Made by a program: the position numbers and the translations under genes. From Acidimicrobiia bacterium (GTDB lineage: Bacteria; Actinomycetota; Acidimicrobiia; Spongiisociales; UBA5794), in NCBI GenBank assembly GCA_030066265.1, contig JASJCF010000010.1, positions 1-34,828 of the forward strand: 34,828 nucleotides of DNA, given 5' to 3'. Of this stretch, positions 15,049-24,823 are shown piece after piece (position 1 is the stretch's first letter; every line of letters begins with the position of its first letter). Under the pieces are notes generated by a model that ran no database searches, had not been told where the DNA came from, and saw only the letters and a program-made list of their open reading frames with translations.

Positions 15049-16337
15049 CCACGAAGATCCTCACGGCGCGCATGGAGGCCCACCCCGAGGACAGCCACAC
15101 ACTCGCACGCTACGAATCCACGGGCGGGTACGACGCCCTGCGGAAGGCGTTGGCCGAGATGACACCGGAACAGATCGTCGATTCGGTGAAGGCATCCAAC
15201 ATGCGCGGTCGGGGCGGTGCCGGTTTCCCGATGGGTGTGAAGTGGGGCTTCCTCGCACCGGCCGAGCCCCGATACCTCGTGATCAACGCGGATGAATCCG
15301 AGCCTGGCACGTTCAAGGACCGACAGCTCCTCGAGCGCGATCCTCACCAACTCCTCGAGGGCATCCTCATCTCGAGCTACGCCCTCGGTGTGGATCAGGC
15401 CTATGTGTACATCCGGGGCGAGTACCCCAAACCTGCCCGTCGCCTCCAGCGGGCCATCGACGAGGCGTATGGGGCAGGCCTCCTGGGCGAGAACATCCTC
15501 GACTCGGGCTTCTCCCTCGACGTGTCGATCCACCTCGGTGGAGGCGCGTACATCTGCGGTGAGGAGACCGCTCTCCTCAACAGTCTCGAGGGTCGACGGG
15601 GCGAGCCGCGCTTGAAGCCGCCGTTCCCGGCCGTCGAAGGCCTCTATGCAAAGCCCACGATCGTCAACAACGTGGAGTCGATCTCGAACGTGCCGTGGAT
15701 GACCCTCAACGGTGGCGACAGCTATGCAGCGATCGGCCCCGAACGGTCGTCCGGCACGCGCCTCTTCAGCCTCTCGGGGCATGTGAAGAAGCCCGGCAAC
15801 TACGAGATCGTGATGGGCATCACCTGGGCCGAGCTCATCTACGAGCTGGGCGGGGGAATCCGCAACGACAATGCACTCAAGGCTTGGATTCCCGGCGGGG
15901 CATCCGCTCCGTGGCTCGTCCCCTCCGAGCACCTCGACACGCTGGTGACGATCGACGACGCGGCCGAGCAGGGCACGATGCTCGGTTCGGGTGCCATCGT
16001 CGTGATGGACGAGACGACGAACGTCGTTGCAGCTGCTCGCAACATCGTCAAGTTCTTCGCTCATGAGTCGTGTGGCCAGTGCACTCCGTGCCGCGAGGGA
16101 ACGTCGTGGCTCGACGACATCCTTCAACGGATCCTCGATGGTCAGGGGCGTCCCGAGGACATCGATCTCCTCCTCGACGTGTCCGACAACATCTCGCCGG
16201 GGCTCGCCTGGCCGCCGGCCATGACCACGATCTGCCCGCTCGGCCCCTCGGCGACGGCGCCCATCACGTCGATCATGCGCTGGTTCCGACCCGAAGTCGA
16301 AGCGATGATCCCCATGAGCGAGGTGGCGAGTGCCTGA
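15045..16337 (+). CDS. nuoF: NADH-quinone oxidoreductase subunit F, NADH and FMN binding
   Basis: The product is 430 residues, normal for the family. GRGGAGFPMGVKW and the acidic NADESEPGTFKD form the FMN and NADH site, GAYICGEETALLNSLEG is the second signature, and ESCGQCTPCREGT plus a later TTICPLG provide the four cysteines of cluster N3. It is the entry point of electrons from NADH. Start ATG 15045 overlaps nuoE by four bases; the stop overlaps nuoG by eight. Confidence 0.97.
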   Translation: MTTKILTARMEAHPEDSHTLARYESTGGYDALRKALAEMTPEQIVDSVKASNMRGRGGAGFPMGVKWGFLAPAEPRYLVINADESEPGTFKDRQLLERDPHQLLEGILISSYALGVDQAYVYIRGEYPKPARRLQRAIDEAYGAGLLGENILDSGFSLDVSIHLGGGAYICGEETALLNSLEGRRGEPRLKPPFPAVEGLYAKPTIVNNVESISNVPWMTLNGGDSYAAIGPERSSGTRLFSLSGHVKKPGNYEIVMGITWAELIYELGGGIRNDNALKAWIPGGASAPWLVPSEHLDTLVTIDDAAEQGTMLGSGAIVVMDETTNVVAAARNIVKFFAHESCGQCTPCREGTSWLDDILQRILDGQGRPEDIDLLLDVSDNISPGLAWPPAMTTICPLGPSATAPITSIMRWFRPEVEAMIPMSEVASA

Positions 16338-18765
16338 ACCGGCGAGCGTCACGATCACGATCAACGGCGTCGAGCACGAAGTCGAGCCCGGGCAGCGGCT
16401 GATCTCGGCGGCGGAGCGGGTCGGCGTCATGATCCCGCGGTTCTGCCACCACGACAAGCTGGAGCCGGTCGGGAAGTGCCGGATGTGCCTGGTCGAGGTC
16501 GAGGGGCCTCGCGGCAAGTCCCTCGTGCCGAGTTGCACGATGCCCGTGTCCGACGGCATGGTCGTCGACACCGAGTCGGCCGTGGTCGAGAAGGCCCAGG
16601 AGGGCGTGCTCGAGTTCCTGCTCATCAATCACCCCCTCGACTGCCCGATCTGTGACAAGGGCGGCGAATGCCCGCTCCAGGACCAGACGATGCAATGGGG
16701 GCCGGGTGAGAGTCGGTTCATCGAGCAGAAGCGCACGTTCCCCAAGCCGATCTCCATCAGCGACATCGTGCTCCTCGACCGAGAACGGTGCGTGCTGTGC
16801 GACCGCTGCACACGTTTCGCCGACGACATCGCCGGAGATCCGCTCATCACCTTCCAACAGCGCGGCAACGATGTCCAGATCCAGACCTTCCCCGATGAGC
16901 CCTTCGCCTCCTACTTCTCCGGCAACACCGTCCAGCTCTGTCCGGTCGGTGCGCTCACGTCGGTCGACTACCGGTTCAAGGCCCGACCGTGGGATCTCGA
17001 ACACACGGCGTCTGTGTCGTTGGTCGACAGCGTGCAATCGACGGCCGACGTTCAGACCTCGCGTGGCAAGATCATCCGGGTCTACGCCATCGAGAACGAC
17101 GCAGTGAACGAGGGCTGGCTCTCCGACAAGGACCGGTTCATCTTCTCCGCCGTGCATGCGGAGGATCGCGTCACGACACCGCTCATCAAGGAGGAGGACG
17201 GCTTCCGGGAGGCCAGCTGGGCGGAGGCCCTCGAGCTCGTTGCCGACAAACTGGGCTCGTACCGAGGGGACGAAGTGGCAGCCATCGGAGGGAGCCGCAA
17301 CACCAACGAGGAAGCCTTCGTCCTCGGCAAGTTCATGCGCTGGGTCGTCGGCTCTGGGAACGTCGACGCACAGGCGGGGGACGGCATCGATCCGGCGCTC
17401 GCCGCGACCCTCACACCGAGGGCCCGGATTGCCGATCTCGACACAGCGTCGACGATCCTGGTGTGGGGACCGGACCTCAAGGAGACTCTGCCGGTGCTGT
17501 ACCTGCGCGTGCGCAAGGCCGTCAGGAACGGCGCCACGCTGGTGGTCGCAAGCCCGGCGGGCACGGGACTCGACGGGATCGCCGCTCATGTGGTGCGGTA
17601 TCGGGCAGGGTCGGGATCGGACACGCTTCGCAAGGTCTCGGCCGGTGAGGCCGACTACGCCGCCGTGCGCGAGGCGCTCGGTGAGGGCCCGGTCGTCGCC
17701 CTCGTGGGTCGCAGCTCGCTCGCCGAGGATCCCAAGCTGGTGGAGGCCGTTGCTTCCTTTGCCCGATCCCTTCCCGAAGCCAAGCTGCTGACCCTCCTCG
17801 AGCGGGGGAACGTGTACGGCGCCCTCGACATGGGGCTGGCCCCGACCTTGCTCCCCGGCCGGATGAGCGCCTCTGACTCCACTGCCGTGGAGACACTCGA
17901 GGACGCCTGGGGCCCGATCCCGACGGAGCCGGGCAGATCTGCAATGGAGAGCCTCAGCGACCTGGACGAGGGAGTCATCAAGGCGTTGCTGCTCGTGGGC
18001 TCCGATCCCGTGAGGGATTGCCCGGACCCCTCCTTGGCCGCTGATGGTCTCGAACGCGCCGAATTCGTCGTTGCCGTCGATGCGTTCCTGACCGACTCTT
18101 CCTCATTGGCCGATGTCGTGCTGCCCGGAGCTGTTTGGGGGGAAGTGGACGGCACCGTCACGAACCTCGAGGGTCGCGTGCAGCGCATCAGGCCGTCGAT
18201 CCAGCCCGTCGGGCAGGCACGGCCCCTCAACGTGGTCCTCGACGACCTCGCACTCCTGATGGGCGTCGAACTCGGGTCCGCCAAGGTCGGCGATGTGACG
18301 GCCGAGATCGCCAGGATCGCTCCGGCCTACGCCTCGGTCACCCTCGACTACCTCACGTTCGAGGCCGATGAGGAGGGGATCGTCGTGCCGATCGACGAGT
18401 CGACGGACCTGCACCGATACATCCCGGCCGAGGTCAGCGTCCCCGTCGTGACCGACCGGATGACCCTCCACCTGGCGCCGGCCCTCTACGACGACGGTGT
18501 GTGGAATCGCAACGCGTCGTCCATCGCCGAACTGCCGCGGGCGGCAACCGCTGCCATCCACCCGCGGGACGCCTCGGTGCTGGCGGTAGCCGACGGAGAC
18601 TCGGTCCGGATCAACGAGACCCACACGCTGCCAGTCGTCGTCGACAGCGAAGTCGCTGTCGGCTCGATCGTCATCCCCTTCAACCAACGGGAGACCAAGG
18701 GCATCGCCGCAACGGCTTCGGTCCAGGTGGATCCCGTTCGAGGTGATGCGCAGGGTGATGCATGA
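16330..18765 (+). CDS. nuoG: NADH-quinone oxidoreductase subunit G
   Basis: The product is 811 residues from GTG 16330. In order: a [2Fe-2S] ferredoxin domain with CHHDKLEPVGKCRMC and a later Cys, the His-Cys cluster motif HPLDCPICDKGGECP, a [4Fe-4S] motif CVLCDRC with a distant CPVGALT, and a molybdopterin-oxidoreductase-like domain (about 215-800). The cysteines that bind the extra cluster N7 in some bacterial NuoG are absent around residues 225-250. It forms the electron wire between NuoF and NuoI. The molybdopterin-like part is structural in this family. Confidence 0.96.
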   Translation: MPEPASVTITINGVEHEVEPGQRLISAAERVGVMIPRFCHHDKLEPVGKCRMCLVEVEGPRGKSLVPSCTMPVSDGMVVDTESAVVEKAQEGVLEFLLINHPLDCPICDKGGECPLQDQTMQWGPGESRFIEQKRTFPKPISISDIVLLDRERCVLCDRCTRFADDIAGDPLITFQQRGNDVQIQTFPDEPFASYFSGNTVQLCPVGALTSVDYRFKARPWDLEHTASVSLVDSVQSTADVQTSRGKIIRVYAIENDAVNEGWLSDKDRFIFSAVHAEDRVTTPLIKEEDGFREASWAEALELVADKLGSYRGDEVAAIGGSRNTNEEAFVLGKFMRWVVGSGNVDAQAGDGIDPALAATLTPRARIADLDTASTILVWGPDLKETLPVLYLRVRKAVRNGATLVVASPAGTGLDGIAAHVVRYRAGSGSDTLRKVSAGEADYAAVREALGEGPVVALVGRSSLAEDPKLVEAVASFARSLPEAKLLTLLERGNVYGALDMGLAPTLLPGRMSASDSTAVETLEDAWGPIPTEPGRSAMESLSDLDEGVIKALLLVGSDPVRDCPDPSLAADGLERAEFVVAVDAFLTDSSSLADVVLPGAVWGEVDGTVTNLEGRVQRIRPSIQPVGQARPLNVVLDDLALLMGVELGSAKVGDVTAEIARIAPAYASVTLDYLTFEADEEGIVVPIDESTDLHRYIPAEVSVPVVTDRMTLHLAPALYDDGVWNRNASSIAELPRAATAAIHPRDASVLAVADGDSVRINETHTLPVVVDSEVAVGSIVIPFNQRETKGIAATASVQVDPVRGDAQGDA

Positions 18766-19802
18766 GCGTCTTCCTCGATGCCTCCATCCGCACCCTCCTG
18801 GTCTTCGTCTTCCTCCTGGTCACCGTGCTCTTGCTCATCTGGGTCGAGCGGAAGTTCGTCTCGGACCTGCAGAACCGTGTCGGGCCGGACCGCGCAGGGC
18901 CATGGGGCATCCTCCAGTCGCTGGCCGACGGTGTGAAGGCGTTCTTCAAGGAGTCGATCCGACCGACGAGGGCCGAGTTCCTCCTCTACGCGGCTGCGCC
19001 CATCATGGCGCTCCTACCGGCGCTTCTGATCTTCATGGTGATCCCGATCGGCGCACCGATCACGGTCAACGGGACCGAGTACGAGCTCGTGGGGACGGAC
19101 CTGAACGTCGGGCTCCTCTACGTCCTCGCACTGTCCTCGATGGCGGTGTACGCAGTCACGCTCGCGGGCTGGGCGTCCGGGTCGAAGTACCCGCTCCTCG
19201 GGTCGGTGAGGGCATCGGCGCAGATGATCTCGTACGAGGCGGCGATGGGATTGGCGCTGGTGCCGGTGGTGATGTTCGCAGGCTCCACGTCCATCGTTGC
19301 GATCGTCGAATCCCAGCAGGGGACGTTCGGCGGCTTCATCCCCGCGTGGAACATCGTGCTCCTGCCCTCGTTCGTGATCTTCTTGATCGCAGGCTTCGCC
19401 GAGACGAATCGAGCTCCCTTCGATCTCGTGGAGGCCGAGTCTGAGATCGTCGGCGGGTACCACACGGAGTACTCGGGGCTGACCTTCGCCCTCTTCTTCC
19501 TGGCCGAGTACATCAACGTCTTCAACATCTCGGCGCTCGTGGCCGTGTTGTTCCTCGGCGGTTGGGCGGGACCGGTGTTCGGTCCGACGTGGCTCGAGGC
19601 CCTGCTGCCGATCTTCTGGTTCCTCGTCAAGACCTGGTCCATCGTCCTGCTCTTCGTATGGGTGCGAGCCACGCTGCCCCGGATGCGGTACGACCAGTTG
19701 ATGAGCTTCGGGTGGAAGCGACTCATCCCCGTGTCGCTGGCGTGGATCATCCTCGTGGCCCTGGCTCTCGGGGTGAGGGAGTTCGGGGCGCCATGGTCGT
19801 AG
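18762..19802 (+). CDS. nuoH: NADH-quinone oxidoreductase subunit H
   Basis: The product is 346 residues with about eight membrane helices. The signatures LIWVERKFVSDLQNRVGP near the N-terminus and FAETNRAPFDLVEAESE followed by GYHTEYS in the centre are those of the quinone-site subunit. It anchors the peripheral arm and lines the quinone channel. ATG 18762 overlaps nuoG by four bases. Its TAG stop forms part of the AGGAGG ribosome site of nuoI. Confidence 0.97.
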   Translation: MSVFLDASIRTLLVFVFLLVTVLLLIWVERKFVSDLQNRVGPDRAGPWGILQSLADGVKAFFKESIRPTRAEFLLYAAAPIMALLPALLIFMVIPIGAPITVNGTEYELVGTDLNVGLLYVLALSSMAVYAVTLAGWASGSKYPLLGSVRASAQMISYEAAMGLALVPVVMFAGSTSIVAIVESQQGTFGGFIPAWNIVLLPSFVIFLIAGFAETNRAPFDLVEAESEIVGGYHTEYSGLTFALFFLAEYINVFNISALVAVLFLGGWAGPVFGPTWLEALLPIFWFLVKTWSIVLLFVWVRATLPRMRYDQLMSFGWKRLIPVSLAWIILVALALGVREFGAPWS

Positions 19803-19812
19803 GAGGAATGGC

Positions 19813-20490
19813 ATGAGCTGGATCGCAGACCTGCTGGGGCCCTTCCGAGGGTTCGCCGTGACGTTGCGTCAGGCCGGCAAGCCCCGCGTCACCCGCAAGT
19901 ATCCCCAAGAGAAGCGTGAGAAGCCCGCTCGATTCCACGGCCGGCATGTCCTCAATCGGTACGAGGACGGCATGGAGAAATGCATCGGATGCGAGTTGTG
20001 TGCAGGCGTGTGCCCAGCCGACTGCATCTACGTGCGGGGAGCCGACAACCCGCCCGATGCCCCCGTCAGCCCCGGCGAGCGTTTCGGTTTCGTCTACGAG
20101 ATCAACATGCTGCGATGCATCTTCTGTGCCATGTGCGTGGAAGCCTGCCCAACCGAGGCGATCACGATGACCCACCTGTTCGAGATGTCGGTGACCGACC
20201 GTGAGGACGCCATCTACACGAAGGACGAGCTCCTCGTCGACGTCGACGGCAGCCCGAACCATCCGCAGGAACCATCGAAGCTCATCGACCTCGAAGAGCT
20301 CAAGGTGGGCGATGGCTGGATGATGGCGACATCACCGTCCGGGCGCGCCGACTACGAAGGGGTCGTTGCATGGTCCCCGTCGGCGCGCACCGGTCTGCAA
20401 CCGGGCGAAGCCGGCCAATCCGTTGCCGACGACGCGCAGACAGAGGAGACACCCCCTGAAGCGGCGCTCGAGGACGACGCCGATGGCTGA
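19813..20490 (+). CDS. nuoI: NADH-quinone oxidoreductase subunit I
   Basis: The product is 225 residues. Two CxxCxxCxxxC motifs, CIGCELCAGVCP and CIFCAMCVEACP, bind clusters N6a and N6b, which pass electrons to NuoB. The second of two nearby ATG codons is in frame, with AGGAGG (19801-19806) six bases upstream. The C-terminal ~80 residues after the clusters form a long acidic extension beyond the usual core, overlapping nuoJ by eight bases. Confidence 0.97.
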   Translation: MSWIADLLGPFRGFAVTLRQAGKPRVTRKYPQEKREKPARFHGRHVLNRYEDGMEKCIGCELCAGVCPADCIYVRGADNPPDAPVSPGERFGFVYEINMLRCIFCAMCVEACPTEAITMTHLFEMSVTDREDAIYTKDELLVDVDGSPNHPQEPSKLIDLEELKVGDGWMMATSPSGRADYEGVVAWSPSARTGLQPGEAGQSVADDAQTEETPPEAALEDDADG

Positions 20491-21010
20491 GGCGGTCACG
20501 TTCGGGATCTTCGCCATTGTCGCTCTCGCTGGTGCCGTCACCATGCTCGTGGCGAAGAACCCCGTGTACTCGGCCGTCGGGCTCCTGAGTGCGATGTTCG
20601 CCCTTGCCGTGATGTACATCCTCCTCGATGCGCACCTCGTCGCCATGGTGCAGGTGATCATCTATGCCGGCGCCGTCATGACCCTCTTCCTCTTCGTGAT
20701 CATGCTCATCGGGGTCGACAACCCCAACGCGTACGGGCCGCGCCCGGTGAGCCAGAGCATCGTCACCTGGGTCGTCGCCGGCGTCTTCTTCGCCGCCATC
20801 GTGCTCGCAGGCTCCGGTGCGTGGGTCACCGGCTCGGCTGCGTTCGGCACGGCGGACCTCAACGGAACCATCGAGAACGTCGCCGATGAGATGTTCGGTA
20901 CCTGGACCATCGTGTTCCTGTCGACCGTGATGCTCCTCACCATCGCCGCTGTCGGCACGATCGCATTGGCGTACTTCACCGGGGCCGACGATGACGAGGC
21001 CGCGGCATGA
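20483..21010 (+). CDS. nuoJ: NADH-quinone oxidoreductase subunit J
   Basis: The product is 175 residues with five membrane helices. [20 protein letters not shown] is the conserved third-helix region that carries the pi-bulge in complex I. It belongs to the membrane arm near the quinone site. The start ATG 20483 is inside the nuoI end; the longer frame upstream is a shadow of nuoI. The stop overlaps nuoK by four bases. Confidence 0.95.
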   Translation: MAEAVTFGIFAIVALAGAVTMLVAKNPVYSAVGLLSAMFALAVMYILLDAHLVAMVQVIIYAGAVMTLFLFVIMLIGVDNPNAYGPRPVSQSIVTWVVAGVFFAAIVLAGSGAWVTGSAAFGTADLNGTIENVADEMFGTWTIVFLSTVMLLTIAAVGTIALAYFTGADDDEAAA

Positions 21011-21318
21011 GCGACATCGTCACGGTCGACTGGTATCTGATCCTGGCGGCGGCGTTGTTCGCCATCGGCGTCGCAGGGGTGCTCATCCGCCGCAACGCCC
21101 TGGTGATGTTCATGTCGATCGAGCTCATGCTCAACAGCGTGAACCTCACCTTCGTGGCGGTGAGCAAGGAATTGGGACTGATCGAGGGGCAGGTGGCTGC
21201 TCTCTTCGTGATGGTTGTGGCGGCAGCGGAGGTGACGGTTGGTCTGGCGATCATCGTTGCGATCTTCCGCTTGCGAGCGAGCGCAAACGTCGATGAGCTC
21301 GCTGAACTGAAGGGTTGA
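21007..21318 (+). CDS. nuoK: NADH-quinone oxidoreductase subunit K
   Basis: The product is 103 residues with three helices, the standard size. The conserved glutamate in [11 protein letters not shown] and a second in [11 protein letters not shown] form part of the proton path. It overlaps nuoJ by four bases and precedes nuoL by four. Confidence 0.97.
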   Translation: MSDIVTVDWYLILAAALFAIGVAGVLIRRNALVMFMSIELMLNSVNLTFVAVSKELGLIEGQVAALFVMVVAAAEVTVGLAIIVAIFRLRASANVDELAELKG

Positions 21319-21322
21319 TCCG

Positions 21323-23203
21323 ATGACAGACTGGCTGTGGTTGCTCGTCGCGTTGCCGCTGCTCGGCGCGCTCGTCAACCTCTTCTTCGGTCGGAGGCTC
21401 GGGGAGCCGGCTTCCGGTTGGTTGGCTCTCATCGTGGTCGTTGCGAGCTTCCTGATCGGTGCAGCTGCCTCCGTTGGCTTCTTCACGGGGGACGAGCTGC
21501 CCGAGACGGTCTATCTGTTCGAGTGGATCCCGATCCTCGGGGTCGACGCAGCGATCCTGTGGGACCCGCTGTCGGCCCTGTTGACGCTGATCGTCACCGG
21601 GGTCGGATCGCTCATCCATCTCTTCTCGATCGGCTACATGCACGGCGACGAGCGATTCCCCAGGTACTTCTCGTTCTTGAACCTCTTCATCGCCTCCATG
21701 CTCATCCTCGTCCTGGCGGCCAACTACGCCGTGATGTTCGTGGGGTGGGAGCTGGTCGGCTTGTCGTCCTACCTGTTGATCTCGTTCTGGTTCACGAAGC
21801 CTGCTGCGGCCGCAGCAGGCAAGAAGGCGTTCATCGTCAACCGCATCGGCGACTGGGGCTTCCTCATCGCCCTGATGATCATCTTCGCCACCTTCGGCAC
21901 CTTCGACTTCGAGACGATCTTCGCTGAAGCTCCGCTGATGTTCGGCGTGGGATCCGGCACGATCACGGCGATCACCCTCCTGCTGTTCGTCGGGGCGGCA
22001 GGCAAGTCGGCGCAGATCCCGCTGTACGTCTGGTTGCCGGACGCCATGGAGGGCCCGACGCCGGTGTCCGCACTCATCCATGCGGCGACGATGGTGACCG
22101 CGGGCGTCTTCATGATCGCCCGCTCCGCCGTGCTCTACGAGCTCGCACCTGCCTCCGGTGTCGTGGTCGCAGTCGTGGGAACGGCGACCGCACTCCTGGC
22201 GGCCGTGATCGCCGTCGCCCAGACCGACATCAAGCGCGTGCTTGCGTACTCGACGATCAGTCAGCTGGGGTACATGGTTCTCGCCGTCGGCGCCGGGGCG
22301 TACTCCGCCGGGATGTTCCACCTCACCACGCACGCCATCTTCAAGGCGCTGCTGTTCCTCGGCGCCGGTTCGGTGATCCATGCGTTGGCGGGAGAGCAGA
22401 ACATGTTCAAGATGGGGGGTCTCCGCAAACCGATGCCCATCACGTGGATCACCATGGCCGCCGGTTGGCTCGCCATCGTGGGCATCGTCCCGTTCGCCGG
22501 CTTCTGGTCGAAGGACGAGATCCTCTTCGCCGTGTTCAATCGCGGCGACGGCTGGCTCATCCTGTGGTTGCTCGGGCTCGTGGTCGCTCTGCTGACGGCG
22601 TTCTACATGACTCGGTTGTTCGTCCTCACCTTCGTCGGGAAGCCCCGATGGGACGACGGAGTCGAACCCCACGAATCGCCTCCGTCGATGACGATCCCGT
22701 TGATCGTGCTCGCTGTCCTCGCCCTCGGCCTCGGCGCGTGGAACACTCCGTTCCGGCTCTCGTTCGAGCACTTCCTCGAGCCGTCCTTCGAAGGGGTGCC
22801 ACACCCCGAGGGTGCAAGCACGTCCGAGTTCGTGATCTTCGCCGGCCTGGTCCTCGTGATCGCCATCATCGGCCTCGCCGCAGCCTGGTGGCGCTACACC
22901 CGTGACCCGCTCCCGGCGGAGGACGGCTCGTTCTGGCGCAACGCGCTCGCCGGGTTCCATGTCGACGACTTCTACGGGCGGACGATCGTCGCCCCCGGGA
23001 AGGCGATCGCCACCTGGAGCAGCGAGGTGTTCGATCGCAAGGTGATCGACGGAGTCGCCGAGGGCACGGCCCGTGGGATCCGCGATGCCGGTTCCGGAAC
23101 GAGCGCCCTCCAGACCGGGCAGGTTCGCTGGTATGCGGCCGGAATGGCGATCGCAGGCATTCTCGTGATCGTCTTCTTCCTCTTCATCGGGGGAGCGTTC
23201 TAG
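21323..23203 (+). CDS. nuoL: NADH-quinone oxidoreductase subunit L, proton-pumping
   Basis: The product is 626 residues, a Mrp-antiporter-like subunit with about 15-16 helices. Visible signatures include FVGWELVGLSSYLLI, the lysine-containing GAAGKSAQIPLYVWLPDAM, HAATMVTAGVFMI and DIKRVLAYSTISQLGYM. The C-terminal part contains the lateral helix and last helix of the membrane arm. It pumps protons at the far end of complex I. The stop is followed immediately by the nuoM ATG. Confidence 0.97.
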   Translation: MTDWLWLLVALPLLGALVNLFFGRRLGEPASGWLALIVVVASFLIGAAASVGFFTGDELPETVYLFEWIPILGVDAAILWDPLSALLTLIVTGVGSLIHLFSIGYMHGDERFPRYFSFLNLFIASMLILVLAANYAVMFVGWELVGLSSYLLISFWFTKPAAAAAGKKAFIVNRIGDWGFLIALMIIFATFGTFDFETIFAEAPLMFGVGSGTITAITLLLFVGAAGKSAQIPLYVWLPDAMEGPTPVSALIHAATMVTAGVFMIARSAVLYELAPASGVVVAVVGTATALLAAVIAVAQTDIKRVLAYSTISQLGYMVLAVGAGAYSAGMFHLTTHAIFKALLFLGAGSVIHALAGEQNMFKMGGLRKPMPITWITMAAGWLAIVGIVPFAGFWSKDEILFAVFNRGDGWLILWLLGLVVALLTAFYMTRLFVLTFVGKPRWDDGVEPHESPPSMTIPLIVLAVLALGLGAWNTPFRLSFEHFLEPSFEGVPHPEGASTSEFVIFAGLVLVIAIIGLAAAWWRYTRDPLPAEDGSFWRNALAGFHVDDFYGRTIVAPGKAIATWSSEVFDRKVIDGVAEGTARGIRDAGSGTSALQTGQVRWYAAGMAIAGILVIVFFLFIGGAF

Positions 23204-24823
23204 ATGCCGGTCCTCGCGCTCTTGGTCATTCTCCCCCTCGTGGGTGCCCTCGCCGTGGCGCTGATTCCGGCGCGTCGAAGCGAGCTGATCTATCCCGTCG
23301 CCATCATCGCCACGATTCCCCAACTCGTCGTGGCGGGCTACATCCTCGTGGAGTTCGAGCTCGGAACGCCTGCGCTGCAGTTCGGTGAGGAGCACGTGCT
23401 GATCGAGTCCCTCGGGATCGGCTGGATCGCCGCAATCGACGGGATCTCGCTCTTCATGGTTGCCATCACGGCCCTGCTCTTCCCCCTCGCCGTCGCTGCA
23501 TCTCGATCAGTGACCGAGCGGGTCAAGACCTTCATGGTGCTGCTGCTCGTCCTGCAGGCCGGCGTGTTCGGGGTGTTCATCGCTCTCGACCTGCTCTTCT
23601 TCTTCGCATTCTTCGAGATCGTGCTCGTCCCGATGTACCTGCTCATCCGGCTGTGGGGATCGGAGAACCGGGCATACGCGGCGTTGAAGTTCGTGTTGTT
23701 CACGGCCTTCGGCTCAGCGTTCCTGCTCGCGGCGATCATCGCACTCGCCGTGTTGACCGGTGATCAGTTCGGGCTCATCTCGAGCTTCGACTTCCGGCTG
23801 ATGGTGGCCACGGAGCTCACGGCAACGGCTCAGCTGTGGCTCTTCTTGGGCTTTGCGATCGCCTTCGCCATCAAGGTGCCGATCTTCCCGTTCCACACGT
23901 GGCTCCCGGATGCACACACCGAGGCACCGACTGCAGGCTCGGTGATCCTCGCCGGCGTGCTCCTCAAGATGGGCACGTATGGGCTGATCCGTTTCAACCT
24001 CACCCTGTTCCCGGACGCCACCGTCGACCTTGCGTTCTGGATGGCGCTGTTCGGCGTCATCGGCATCGTGTACGGAGGGGCGGTGGCGATCGTCCAGCCC
24101 GACATCAAACGGCTGGTTGCATACTCGTCGGTGAGTCACATGGGCTTCGCAGTGCTGGGCATCTTCGCCCTCACCAGCCAGGGTCTCCAGGGCTCCATCT
24201 TCTTGAGCTACAGCCACGCGCTCACGACGGGCATGCTGTTCCTCCTGGTCGGGATGATCTACGACCGGACGCATACCCGAGCGATCGCCGACTACGGGGG
24301 ACTCGCATCCATCATGCCGCTGTTCGCAGGGGCGTTCCTCTTCGCCGCCTTCGCATCGGCCGGGTTGCCGGGCCTCTCCGGGTTCATCGGCGAGTTCACG
24401 GTCCTGGTTGGCTCATACCTCACGCTCCCGGTCCTTGCAATCATCGCCGGCTTCGGAGTGATCCTCGCCGCCATCTACCTGCTGTGGGCGTACGAGCGGG
24501 TGTTCACGGGGCCTGTGGGCAATGACAAGCTCGAGACGCTCAAGGACATCGGCGTGCGCGAGGTGCTCATCCTCGTTCCGTTGGTCGTGCTGATCCTCGT
24601 GACCGGGGTCTATCCGAAGCCGATCCTCGAGCGAATCGAGCCCTCCGTCGAAGCGATCCTGATGCGCATCGAAGCCGTCACGGACTACGACGTGCCCGAG
24701 TTCGGCACCGCCGGTGAGCAAGTCGATGTCGAGTACGGGCCGATCGAGCCGGGTGAGAAGCACGATGACTCGTCCGAGGGCTCCCAAGGCGAACAACACG
24801 GCGACGAAGGGGAGGAGGGCTGA
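23204..24823 (+). CDS. nuoM: NADH-quinone oxidoreductase subunit M, proton-pumping
   Basis: The product is 539 residues with about 14 helices. Signatures include FFAFFEIVLVPMYLLI, IKVPIFPFHTWLPDAHTEAP, GVLLKMGTYGLIR and DIKRLVAYSSVSHMGF. A hydrophilic, acidic tail of roughly 50 residues, rich in Asp, Glu and Gly, follows the last helix. It begins directly after the nuoL stop and overlaps nuoN by one base. Confidence 0.97.
   Translation: MPVLALLVILPLVGALAVALIPARRSELIYPVAIIATIPQLVVAGYILVEFELGTPALQFGEEHVLIESLGIGWIAAIDGISLFMVAITALLFPLAVAASRSVTERVKTFMVLLLVLQAGVFGVFIALDLLFFFAFFEIVLVPMYLLIRLWGSENRAYAALKFVLFTAFGSAFLLAAIIALAVLTGDQFGLISSFDFRLMVATELTATAQLWLFLGFAIAFAIKVPIFPFHTWLPDAHTEAPTAGSVILAGVLLKMGTYGLIRFNLTLFPDATVDLAFWMALFGVIGIVYGGAVAIVQPDIKRLVAYSSVSHMGFAVLGIFALTSQGLQGSIFLSYSHALTTGMLFLLVGMIYDRTHTRAIADYGGLASIMPLFAGAFLFAAFASAGLPGLSGFIGEFTVLVGSYLTLPVLAIIAGFGVILAAIYLLWAYERVFTGPVGNDKLETLKDIGVREVLILVPLVVLILVTGVYPKPILERIEPSVEAILMRIEAVTDYDVPEFGTAGEQVDVEYGPIEPGEKHDDSSEGSQGEQHGDEGEEG

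Noticed and set aside
12773-16628. Long minus-strand frames opposite nuoD, nuoE and nuoF
   Set aside because: Antisense shadows: no motifs, and they cover conserved complex I genes on the other strand.
21251-23395. A 714-residue minus-strand frame opposite nuoL
   Set aside because: The composition is almost only Asp, Glu, Arg, His and Gln, as expected for the antisense of a hydrophobic GC-rich gene, and nuoL on the plus strand is unmistakable.
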